64,000 nt of DNA from Septoria linicola (taxonomy: Eukaryota > Ascomycota > Dothideomycetes > Mycosphaerellales > Mycosphaerellaceae). The notes below the pieces were generated by a model, which worked only from the letters and a program-made list of their open reading frames with translations, did not search any database and was not told the DNA's origin. Each line of letters starts with the position of its first letter. The stretch's first letter is position 1. The stretch covers positions 992,001-1,056,000 of the forward strand of contig CP099429.1 of NCBI GenBank assembly GCA_024114885.1, in the 5' to 3' direction. A program made the translations under genes and the position numbers. Shown piece after piece: positions 55,357 through 64,000 of the stretch.

Positions 55357-57348
55357 CTATGACGTGACCTTGATCTTTTTTCCATTCAACTTCTCAGGCT
55401 GACTGCTGCTCTTCGCCCGCAGGAACTCCTCCAATTGAGCTTGGCTCAGATCGTCCACCCGTGGGTCCTCCTTCTTGACCTCTTCTTGCTTTTCCTCAGC
55501 TTGAGCTTGCGCGCCGCCGAGGCCAACAGCGCCTGCGACAGTGCCTACAGCACCAACGACGGCAGACTGTGCTTGGCCAGCGTAGTCTTGTACCTGCTCA
55601 ATGATCGTCGGTTGCGACTCTTCTTCTCTTGTGATAGGCGTCTCCTTCGGTGCTTGACCAACAGTGCGTGGCTCCATCACGCTATGTTCCGTGCCTTGAC
55701 CGTCGACGCGCGTGTGAGGTGTGCCGTTGTCCAGTATCCCTTCCGCATGTGTGTTGTTTTGCTGTACTTGTCTTGTGAGAGAAGTGCCTTGTCTAGCATC
55801 TTCTGGCGGGTGAGCAATAGCGTTTTCAGGATCCCGGTATGGCACTTCGTACGCGTCTGCTGTGGCTGACTCTGCTGTGGTTGCATTGTTCGAAGTGCCT
55901 ACGCTGTTTGATGGAACTGCTTCTGATTGGTGTTCAACTGGCAAGGCAGATGCCTCAGTCGTTTGTGGATTCACATTGTCTGCAGACATGACGTTGGGAT
56001 TTGTTGTAGTTGTATTGCTCGTGGGGTCCAGATTCTGATGGGCTGTTCCGTTTGCAAGTTGTTCTTTCTCGGCCTTGTTCTGCTCAGTCTTTGCTCCTTG
56101 TCCACTAACGGTCGCAAAGAGTGCACTTTGTGTACGATTCAGGTTCTGACGTCCAGGGCTCAATGCCAACTTGGCCACGCCAGCATCAGGATGCAGCCCC
56201 GCCAGGACCCGCCTCCGCGGCTTCCCTGCTTCTGTGCCAATTGCGATCGCTACAAGGTCTCCATCTTCGTCATACTCCCAGCGAATTGGTCCTTTGGGCA
56301 ATGTCTTGTGCCCATTCTCTTCTGTGACTTCTTTCCAACGCAAGCTCTCTGCCACGCTCGGGCCCAGATATGGCATGTCTCCAAAATTCCAGTCCAGCTG
56401 GCCACCATACTTCTTGGGAATGTTCTCGACGTCCACCACTTTCGAGAGCTCAGATAGCATGTTCTTGTCATTAAGGATAAAAATCTTCGACACCGTGATG
56501 GGGTCAAACCAGCCTTTCGCCCAATCCCATATCGTGTTGAAGAACGATGGCGCGCCAATGACGAATATGCGATCCAAGGTTTCTGGGTAATGTGCAGTGG
56601 CCAGTGAAGAGCTATCTTGCAGATGCGCTCGCAATGTCCAGAACTGCTTCAGGCCGACCTTGCTCAGGTCCACGATATTCGCGCTCTGACTAACAGGCGT
56701 TTCGGTGGCCTGGCGATCCGACACGGCAGAGCAGAGCGGCAGGACGAAGCGGCAGAGGTTCTCGTAAAGCGCGAACAACCTCAGCATCTTCCTCGGAGCT
56801 TTCGCCTTGATGTCCATCTTGTCGCCCTTCTTGGCTTTCTTTTCCTTTTTCCGATCTTCGTCATTCTGGTATGCATTGATGTCCTTGGTGTTCAGCCCAG
56901 CAACCTCGAAGACATAGAGCGGAATGCCGCGCTTGTCCATTCGACCTGTCCATTGCGGGTAGAGCTTTCGCGTCTGCTCATACTCTTCGATGTCAATCGT
57001 TTCGTACAGCGTGTCTAGCTGGTTCTCTTTTCGCCAATCCTCGGTATCCTTGAACTGCCCAAAAGCATCGTCAGGCATAAACTTTCTCGCACGGAGATAT
57101 CGCAGCATAGTCTCGTCATCGTGCGAAGCGGGCGTCTTCTCGTCTCCGGGTTCATAGTAGCCCTTTTCCTTGCTCAGCGCCTTGAACTTCTGCAAGGCTG
57201 CTTGCTGGCCTTCGCTGAGATGCCCAACATGTCCGGCAGGCCACTATGAAGCTGTTAGACCACACAGACCATACAAGCAACACTATAGAACTGCTCCTAC
57301 TTGGTAAGAATTGACTCGTTTGAGTTCGGCACCTTCTGGCCGACTCAT
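55357..57348 (-). CDS. SEC14-like CRAL-TRIO lipid-binding protein with long C-terminal tail
   Basis: Exons 57301-57348 and 55357-57243, with a 57-nt intron (GTAGGA...TTCATAG), give 644 residues. The start MSRPEGAELKRVNSYQ joins WPAGHVGHLSEGQQAAL. The CRAL-TRIO N-domain is at about 40-75 (DETMLRYLRARKF). The lipid-binding domain runs from about 100 to 300 (YPQWTGRMDKRGIPLYVFEV, YPETLDRIFVIGAPSFFNTI, FDPITVSKIFILND, PKKYGGQLDW). Sec14 proteins exchange phosphatidylinositol and phosphatidylcholine and steer phosphoinositide signalling. Two things differ from yeast Sec14: a Lys-rich insert (RKKEKKAKKGDKMDIKAKAP) after the first strands, and a ~300-residue disordered tail rich in Thr, Gln and Asn. 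The tail ends in an acidic helix and resembles filamentous fungal Sec14 relatives. Confidence 0.88.
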
Positions 57349-58013
57349 GGTGTCAGACGCGCAGCTGAAATCTGTTTGTGATAGAGTTCTGTTGGCGATG
57401 TAGCTCGCAGGCGGTAAAGGAAGGAGGAACAGCTGCAGAGTTTACCTGGTCACGCACAGCAACGACAACAGAGTGGTATGAGCAATAGCACATGCATGCG
57501 GAGCAGCACCGCAAGGCAGCGGGTCACGGTTATAATGGGTTGTCCGTCTTAGGACGACCAGCACGCACGCATGCACGGATTCTGATTTTATGTCATCATT
57601 GCTCAAGCTTACCAGCGCACGCGGATCTAATGCGAGTCCGCTCTCCGAGGAGGCCGCGTGAAAGGAGCGTGCATCGGGCGGAATGATTGGAATGCTGATC
57701 GAGCGGGCTGAAGAAAAGTGCTTGCGGCCGAAGAACGACCAATGTTCGGACAGTCACAGTTGTGCAAAGTCATCAACCCATCAATGCATTGTCCGACACA
57801 GTCAGACCAGCAGTTCCATGTCATTTTCTTCGGTCCCCGACTAATCAACACAGAGCCGCATCACATGCACGAAAGTGGGCGATGATGTCGAAGCTTTGGC
57901 GCTCTGCCGACTGCCGATCGCTCTCTGCTTCGTGCAATGACGATGGCGATTGAGATGAACACCTCTGACCTGCCACAAACTAACACAGCACTAAGCAGAC
58001 ATCCACGCCCACC
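57349..58013. other. Divergent intergenic region
   Basis: 665 bp between SEC14-like and FBXO21-like genes; promoters of both. No other signal recognised. Confidence 0.4.
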
Positions 58014-59924
58014 ATGAATGATGTCCTGGGCGCCGAGGACGTTCCTTCGATATTCCACTTACCCGATGAACTGCTGGAGCTGATTGTCGAATATCTCCCA
58101 CCAAACGCCACTCTTGCTTTCGGACAAACTTCTCGTCGCAGCAACAAGATTGTCTACGAGCCTCTGGTCTGGCGGAGACATTGCGTCCAGACATGGAAGC
58201 ACTGGCAGCGGGATCGAAACCTCGAAGAAAAGCTGCAATCGCCTCCAGCGCAAACAAAGTGGCGCTTGTTGTACAATGAGCGTGCTAAGATTGATCGAGA
58301 GGCACGAGAGCTCTTTGATAATTCACTCCTGACACAGCAGGAGCGATATGCGCGAATGGAAGAAATTGCACGACATGGCTATGACGTGAAAGATCTGATG
58401 CTCAGTTTGCGTGACAACACGTCCGATGATGCCGGTGATGTGCTTGCCAGACGGTACTACGCGCACACTGTACTCGGGCAGATCCATCGCGCAACCGCGC
58501 TGGAGAAATGGATGCGGCTGCAGCAACGACAAATGGTCAGGCTGGAAGAAGTACTTGGTGCATACGACTTGTTCGTGCTGAGTGGACAGAGCGGTGATCT
58601 GAGCGACATTGATCGAGAATTCGACAGGCTGGCCAATGCCGTTCGTGAACAAAACGGGGAGGACGACTTTGACAATCTGAGCATTCGACGAAAGGCAAGC
58701 TTAGTAGCAGAGTATCTGCGGTCGGCAGGATTGCTCAGAAACGCTGGTCACGAAAACTATCATGCTTTGAGGAACAACTTCTTGTCTATGGCCTTGTTCG
58801 ACGAGCAACATACTTGCCTCCCACTCCAGGCAGTCGCCATATACTGCGCAGTCGCTCGACGGCTAGGCATCAACGCAAAGCCTTCGAACTACCCACAGCA
58901 CGTCCATGCTGTGATCGAGGCACCGTCAGGCATGACGTTAGACGGCAAGCATGTCATGGTCATTCAGGGCGCTGAGCCAGAAACCATGCACATGGACCCG
59001 TGGCGCAGTCACGATGAAGTGCCGGCTGAACAGCTTCGCCTCCGGTTGTTGCAGATGGGTGCGCCTTCGCATCAGCACACACACCATCTCAGTGCTACCA
59101 CCTCGCTCGAGATGTGCCTTCGCACTGGTCGTAATATCATGGCATCTGTTCAGGAGGCCAGAGAGCGCCATCGTGGAAGCGATGGACTGTCAGGCCCTGA
59201 CATTGAGGCAGCATGGTACAGTATGCTGTGGTCAATGATGATCCTTGGTGATAACAACAGTGCCAGCACTCTGCACCGCCGGCGGCAATGTCTTCCTTAT
59301 CTTGTCGAGCATTTCCAAGCTCACTTTCCAGAAGACATCAACCTCTTTGAGAGGTACCTTCCGACCATGTTCGAGGGTGAGCGCGAGCACAGCATCCTCC
59401 TTCATCTCATCAACGAACGCCGCACCGACGATCGCAATAAAAAGGCTCCTACGCCACGCACGCCGGAGACGGAGAACGTCAGGCATCGCATTGGCACGCA
59501 CTTTCGACACAAGCGCTACGACTATGAGGGCGTCATCGTAGGCTGGGACAGACGCTGCTCGGCTGAACAACGATGGATCGAGCAAATGCGAGTCGATGAT
59601 TTGCCACGTGGAAGGGAGCAGCCCTTCTACAACATTGTGTATGACTCCCAAGCAACAGACCCCACTCGCGTCAGGCTACAGCCCGCCAGCGCTGCACGGC
59701 ATTTCTACAAAGTGCTCTGTGTTGTTCACAACGCTGACGATGATGCTAGTGCCGACGATAAGAGCGTGAGATATGTTGCGGAGGAGAACATCGATGTCGA
59801 GGTCGTGGAAGGACAACATCCCAGCGATGTTCTCATGTCTCTTGCGGGAAGATACTTCAAACGATGGGACGGAAAAGTTGGAGCATTCGTCAGTAACATC
59901 AAGGACGAGTATCCAGATGATTGA
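58014..59924 (+). CDS. FBXO21-like F-box protein with SirB1 and YccV domains
   Basis: Single exon, 636 residues. An F-box sits at about 13-55 (IFHLPDELLELIVEYLPPN ... WRRHCVQTW). The middle (about 230-420) is the SirB1/transglutaminase-like-2 domain: NYHALRNNFLSMALF, LPLQAVAIYCAVARRLGI and NYPQHVHAVIEAP, followed by MHMDPWR. The C-terminus (about 500-625) is a YccV/HspQ-type domain: GTHFRHKRYDYEGVIVGWDR, QPFYNIVYD and YVAEENIDVE. This triple fusion is the eukaryotic FBXO21 architecture; both accessory domains are otherwise bacterial families. Human FBXO21 is an SCF substrate receptor. The fungal substrate is unknown. The protein is intronless and full length. Confidence 0.9.
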   Translation: MNDVLGAEDVPSIFHLPDELLELIVEYLPPNATLAFGQTSRRSNKIVYEPLVWRRHCVQTWKHWQRDRNLEEKLQSPPAQTKWRLLYNERAKIDREARELFDNSLLTQQERYARMEEIARHGYDVKDLMLSLRDNTSDDAGDVLARRYYAHTVLGQIHRATALEKWMRLQQRQMVRLEEVLGAYDLFVLSGQSGDLSDIDREFDRLANAVREQNGEDDFDNLSIRRKASLVAEYLRSAGLLRNAGHENYHALRNNFLSMALFDEQHTCLPLQAVAIYCAVARRLGINAKPSNYPQHVHAVIEAPSGMTLDGKHVMVIQGAEPETMHMDPWRSHDEVPAEQLRLRLLQMGAPSHQHTHHLSATTSLEMCLRTGRNIMASVQEARERHRGSDGLSGPDIEAAWYSMLWSMMILGDNNSASTLHRRRQCLPYLVEHFQAHFPEDINLFERYLPTMFEGEREHSILLHLINERRTDDRNKKAPTPRTPETENVRHRIGTHFRHKRYDYEGVIVGWDRRCSAEQRWIEQMRVDDLPRGREQPFYNIVYDSQATDPTRVRLQPASAARHFYKVLCVVHNADDDASADDKSVRYVAEENIDVEVVEGQHPSDVLMSLAGRYFKRWDGKVGAFVSNIKDEYPDD

Positions 59925-60316
59925 ATGGCTACGCTTATGACGAACACGTGAATATATGTTACCGAATAGATAATCCAAGAATCCAACCGCATTGTGTTCT
60001 GCAGAAAACAGCCGAAGCTCGCTTTCACAACGTGCATGCATAAATGTTTCAGATGTTCCCCATACCCCGGGTTCCTTCGGGTTGCTTGACGACGTTTCCA
60101 TGGTCGGCACGAAGTTCGGTCAGGCATAAGCTTGAAAGTGAACCTCGTTACATTCCTTCCCGAACAACATCCATTAGCGCTGATGTTCCCTGGATGGATC
60201 ACGAGAGAGCACACCGGTAAGGAACAGTAAGGTATCCGAAAACTACATGCGAAAGGTCGTCACCGGGTTACATTGTTCAAGGAGAACACTGCTAGCATTT
60301 TATCGCCTTTATAGTC
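59925..60316. other. Convergent 3' region
   Basis: 392 bp between stop codons of converging genes. No coding or RNA feature seen. Confidence 0.4.
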
Positions 60317-61519
60317 TCATACCTCCCCGAGCCCTACCACATGCTTCCGCTGCCGCAAAGGACTACTCTGCTGCGAAGCACTCGGATCGTTGAACGTTGC
60401 CACAGTCTTGCTCGAGACAGAAGGGACTTGAGGTACAAGTCTCCGCTGCCAAAAATGCCAAACGCCTATTGTCACTAATGTGACTGGAATCGCAACGACC
60501 CAATAGATCCAGAACTTATACGACATGTTCCATGATGCGGGGGTGCCATCTGTTACGTTGGCGGGCGTGAAGGAGAAGAAGGACATGCTGAAAAGGGCCT
60601 GTCACTATTGTGATAGAGGAATTGTGTCGATCATGAGGAGGTGTTGATATTGACTTGCAGAGATGAAAGTTCCAGGTAAGAAGACCATACCGAGGATGCT
60701 GATCGTCTTCATAGCTCTACTGTCGATATTTGCTGCATGAGCGATTTGTGCTTGGATGAGCGAGTCGTGTTCAGATGCGATGTGGAAGGCTAGATTAATT
60801 TCGTTTCGGAGACGTTCTTCAAGCGCTTGGGAGCGGCGATTGATGCATTGTAGTATACTTCTATGTCGACGGATCTCGGCTGCGATGTTCGTGGATGTGG
60901 TGCTTTGTGCTGCTGGAGTGATTTCGAAGGCGGAAACTTCTTGTAGAATGCTGTCGATCACGTTCAAGGCTATCTCGGATACTTCAGATGCGTGCATGAC
61001 ATGTCTTGCCAGGTCGTGAAGGCCGGCATAATCAGGCTTTGGGTGTTGTAGTGTTGGCCGAGATTGTTCTTGTAGTCGGACAGCGTCGCGAAACTTCCAT
61101 ATTGCAGTATCGTGCAAGTCGACTATGTGGTCGAGCACAAGGCTGTGAACTGCGAAGGGGTGACCTATTAGGTGAGTAAGCCGGGCGGCCAGTAGCGTCT
61201 CCTTGAAAGACTTCTGAGCTTCTGCTGGAAAGTTGAAACATAGCAAGGTGAGCTTCCCAGGCTCCCAAGTGGTAACGAGGCTCGGCGTGTGCCATCCGTA
61301 GGGTTCAATCGGAGGAGGACTGTCCTTGCTGTTGGTGATGTATTTGACCAGAAAATGAGAGACTGTCACTACGCTATCACCACCACTGGCATGAAAGTAC
61401 CCGCTTGCGTCTTGAACCTTGGCCGACCAGAACCACGATGGTACTCTGAAGTCTGCCGCAAGTAATTCTTGTAACCTCGTGTTGGTTGTCGATTGCGACT
61501 TTGCCGTAGATATGAAGCT
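60317..61519 (-). CDS. CorA-like membrane protein (5' end not resolved)
   Basis: The 3' exon 60317-60598 and the exon running from 60659 up to about 61519 are joined by a 60-nt intron (60599-60658) with a GC donor (GCAAGT...GTGACAG). Readable parts are LQELLAADFRVPSWFW, a long helical middle, then AMKTISILGMVFLPGTFIS joined to ALFSMSFFSF. The second helix is FWIYWVVAIPVTLVTIGVW. The two C-terminal helices and the SILGMVFLPGTF motif are those of the fungal CorA-like group, often found without the GMN motif of true Mg2+ channels. The coding frame is open to a TAA at 61520-61522, with no suitable ATG, so one or more 5' exons are missing from this model. Confidence 0.65.
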
Positions 61520-62518
61520 TTAGCCGTTAATCTGAGCTCCCACACAGCGCTTGGCCCGCACCTACATGATGTTTGCTGGCGTGTTGGCATGTCTGGCTGA
61601 TATGAGGTCCTGCACTGGTACGGCGCTTTGAGCCCACTGGTCGTTCACTGTGTCGACTCAGTAAGTGGAAATCCCTCTTTTCACCTCTGCCTCACCGACC
61701 ACGACTGATCACAACCGCATCGCCTACTGGTGCCCACGTCTCGCCTGCCACTGGACGAGGCAGAGTAGAGGCGTGCCTCCTGGGTCCTTCGCTTGCAGGC
61801 ATCGTCGTGTTCGAGGACTAGAAGTCAGCCTCGTTGGAAGATCTATAGTTCGAACAAGCTCGCAAGCTGGACGAGAACACAGGTATGAAAGAGGTGCATG
61901 ATAGCAAACGCACACGATTGGCAGCCTGTTTTGGGGCTGTGAATATCTGCGATACGTGTGGCGCTTTCGCCGCCTTGCAGGGTCAGTCAGTTGACTCTTA
62001 TTCATGATGGTCCCACAATGGCAGTGGGAGGTGTCTGTCAACATGATGTCCTCGTCTCACTAGAAGTGAGGACGAATATCGAGACCGAGAGCGTTGGTGT
62101 TGATTCACGCAGCGCCTTCGAGACTTCCCGAGATTTTACGACGCGTTCTTACCTCAACATCGGTGAACAAAACAATGACTTCTATCGAGGCGAATCTGTG
62201 CCGCCTTTACATCAAGCGCGAATATGCTATCAGCAGCATTACAACAATCTCTCGCGGTGATGCTAGCTGAGCACCGTGCTCGACTAAGGTCCACATGAAG
62301 CCTTCCGAAGAAGTAAGGCCATCAACATTGAGGACGGAATATCCGATCATCTCGAGTCATGCTGGTGGGAGGCCAGTTTCTGGAGTCCGTTGAAGATGGA
62401 CTTCTGAAGATGTGGTGGCTGTCTAAGGGAGCATCCTTTGACCATTGAACATGGCGCAACTGAAGCGCAGGCATTATTGTTTCGTGCATATGCACATGCA
62501 GAGAAGGCAGTAAGAGCT
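61520..62518. other. Possible 5' exons of the CorA-like gene; otherwise nothing
   Basis: The first exon(s) of the CorA-like gene probably lie here on the minus strand, but no frame with the expected N-terminal pattern could be identified. Confidence 0.3.
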
Positions 62519-62800
62519 TCATTCTAGATTTACAGCACTTACACTTGAGACAGCGGATTGGAACACATCAACATTTCTGTCACGAATATAAGCTTCAGAA
62601 CAAAACTCATGCCAAGGAACCGCGCCATTTACCCATAGGTCACAGGAAGCCTCGTCGTCTCTCTGCTTGGTGCACTCACGTTGACGCAGAGCTCGGTGAT
62701 TGAATCCTTGCGGCAGAGATGTCGTGCTCCGCAGGTGAAGAGCGCACTTGCAAGAGTGAACAGCCAAAGTGAGTGTGCGCTAATCACAGTCCAGACCCAG
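62519..62800 (-). pseudogene. Possible cysteine-rich secreted-protein relic
   Basis: One frame gives a hydrophobic stretch (SLWLFTLASALFTCGARHLC) and then DSITELCVN. The sequence continues in another frame as ECTKQRDDEASCDLW and PWHEFCSEAYIRD. The two parts meet at a GT dinucleotide; removing two bases would align the cysteine spacing, and no intron of usable length fits. There is no ATG before the hydrophobic stretch. It may be a broken small secreted protein gene, or a coincidence. Confidence 0.25.
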
Positions 62801-64000
62801 CAATTCGCTGACACAAATCAGGCACGCACTATCTCCGAAGAACGCACCGTCGCGAGGTAGCACGACCTCGCGGTCTTTCAGCCGCTGGTTCTGCTTTTTT
62901 GGTTTCGGCGCTAGCATCGCCAACAGCCCGCATCCCACGTATCCGCGGCTCCGAACCTATATATAACTCGATCGCTGATCAGAAATAGACAACCCCCATC
63001 TGTATCGAGCAGAGAGTGGCGAGACTCCTCAAGGGCGTCCTGGTCGCCTTCCGGTCTTTCGTGTGACTCGGAGGGGCTGTTCGCGTTCGAGCACGCCGAA
63101 TTCTCGATATCTGTCCGGGGCCAATGGGCGGAGAAAGTGTGCGCTGCGCTTTCTGAACTTCCTCTCCATGACGTTGGCCGCGTTCAATCGTACGCGATTA
63201 GTGCCATGCACCCCTTGGTGAAAGACTCCTTCCAGACATACAAGTCATACAGCAGCCCAGCAGGCCCAAACATATATCTCGGGGACATCTGCTTTGTGCT
63301 CAGTACCCCAAAGCTTGGCTGAACGTCGCCGCCTTGCGTCTCAGTCCCATCAGCACGGATCGAATGAGTCCGGTGTGGCTCTGGCACTGTCATCCACTGG
63401 CTGAATGTCATCTCGAGAACGAATGATCCACAGCAGCTGGAATATTAGGCATACACATAAGAGCGTGCAGAGTGAGACCATCCTGATCATCTGTACTTGC
63501 AGGTCTCAACTCGGCTGATCACGATTAGGCCATCCACACACGCCTCTGGCTGTCTTCCACACTCTCGGCGCGCGCAAAGAGACGGATTATACAGTTACAG
63601 ACTTGCTGGACGCCAGCGAAGTGAGAAGGGGTACCGGACGAGGAGTGCTTGCGGATAACATCTGAACACGGCAACCGTCCTGTGGAGGCGAATGTGATGC
63701 CAGCCTCTCGTCTGCCGCGGGCAACATCTTTGCAACAATTCCAGGTATCACGCACTAGCTCGTACGGTCCGCAGATCTGACCAAATGTCAACATTGCTCC
63801 CGACCAATCCTTTGCCGCAAGAAGCAGGCCATAACACTTCGTCAATCTCGAACACAGCCTCCACATGTGGATCAATCATGGAATGAGTCCCAGATTTGTT
63901 GACAAATCTGATATCCCCCGATCGTAGCACCGTCAGCTGTGAGTGCGCGATCCTGACATGATACATGATGTGACGCAAGTTCTTACATATCACAACGGAA
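62801..64000. other. Window end, nothing convincing
   Basis: Several minus-strand frames (63184-63411, 63525-63875, 63748-63993) have no domain and conflicting frames. They could be exons of a gene continuing beyond the window. No repeat or RNA gene seen. Confidence 0.35.

Noticed and set aside
62760..62825. Perfect-looking plus-strand intron (GTGAGT...GCTGAC...AATCAG)
   Set aside because: The plus-strand frames on either side do not form a protein; an in-frame stop stands shortly upstream and there is no ATG.

Overview
This window comes from a filamentous ascomycete. Genes carry few short introns (about 45-120 nt) with GT...AG borders and CTGAC/CTAAC-like branch sites. Several families are typical of Pezizomycotina: a Zn2Cys6 regulator, a DUF6536 membrane protein, a GPI-anchored surface protein and fungal F-box-like proteins. 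A Dothideomycete is my best guess from protein style, but this is inference. Coordinates come from reading frames plus splice sites that restore the frame. In the genes called intact with full exon coordinates, the exons sum to a multiple of three.

Layout. 1-2420: 3' part of nucleoporin Nup159. 2421-6461: weak content, a Zn2Cys6 factor (-) and a truncated amino-acid permease relic (+). 6543-8327: complex I subunit NDUFA11/B14.7-like (-) diverging from SYS1 (+). 8488-13538: accessory stretch with a secreted protein (-), a decayed DUF6536 gene (-) and a GPI-protein candidate (+). 14090-17608: MED11 (-) diverging from TAF5 (+). 18325-20341: a small basic protein (+) and a J-like protein with a broken HPD motif (-). 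20342-22923: no convincing gene. 22924-27364: BUD20 (-) diverging from mitochondrial aconitase (+), then ribosomal protein eL29 (+). 28261-30220: coiled-coil protein. 30221-32849: weak. 32850-35603: grainyhead/CP2 transcription factor. 35604-39558: four kilobases without a supported gene. 39559-43519: OTU1 (-) diverging from an RSC1/RSC2 bromodomain protein (+). 43687-44771: secreted DUF2183 protein (-). 45022-54632: F-box-like protein, proline-rich protein, SLOG-like protein, tyrosine phosphatase, MRX7-like protein and a DUF7730-like protein. 55357-59924: SEC14-like protein (-) diverging from an FBXO21-like F-box/SirB1/YccV protein (+). 60317-61519: CorA-like membrane protein (-). 61520-64000: weak, with one cysteine-rich relic.

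Most intact genes are housekeeping: transcription (MED11, TAF5, RSC1/2), ribosome (BUD20, eL29), mitochondria (aconitase, complex I, MRX7-like) and membrane traffic (SYS1, SEC14-like). Four pairs are divergent over short shared promoters. Accessory stretches between them hold decaying copies: a permease missing its first half and a DUF6536 gene with a stop and missing modules. I found no gene cluster, mobile element, CRISPR-like array or evidently new system. The most interesting items are a 16-nt microexon in aconitase, a GC-AG intron, the J-domain motif loss, the MED11/TAF5 promoter, the SLOG-like protein and the decayed genes.
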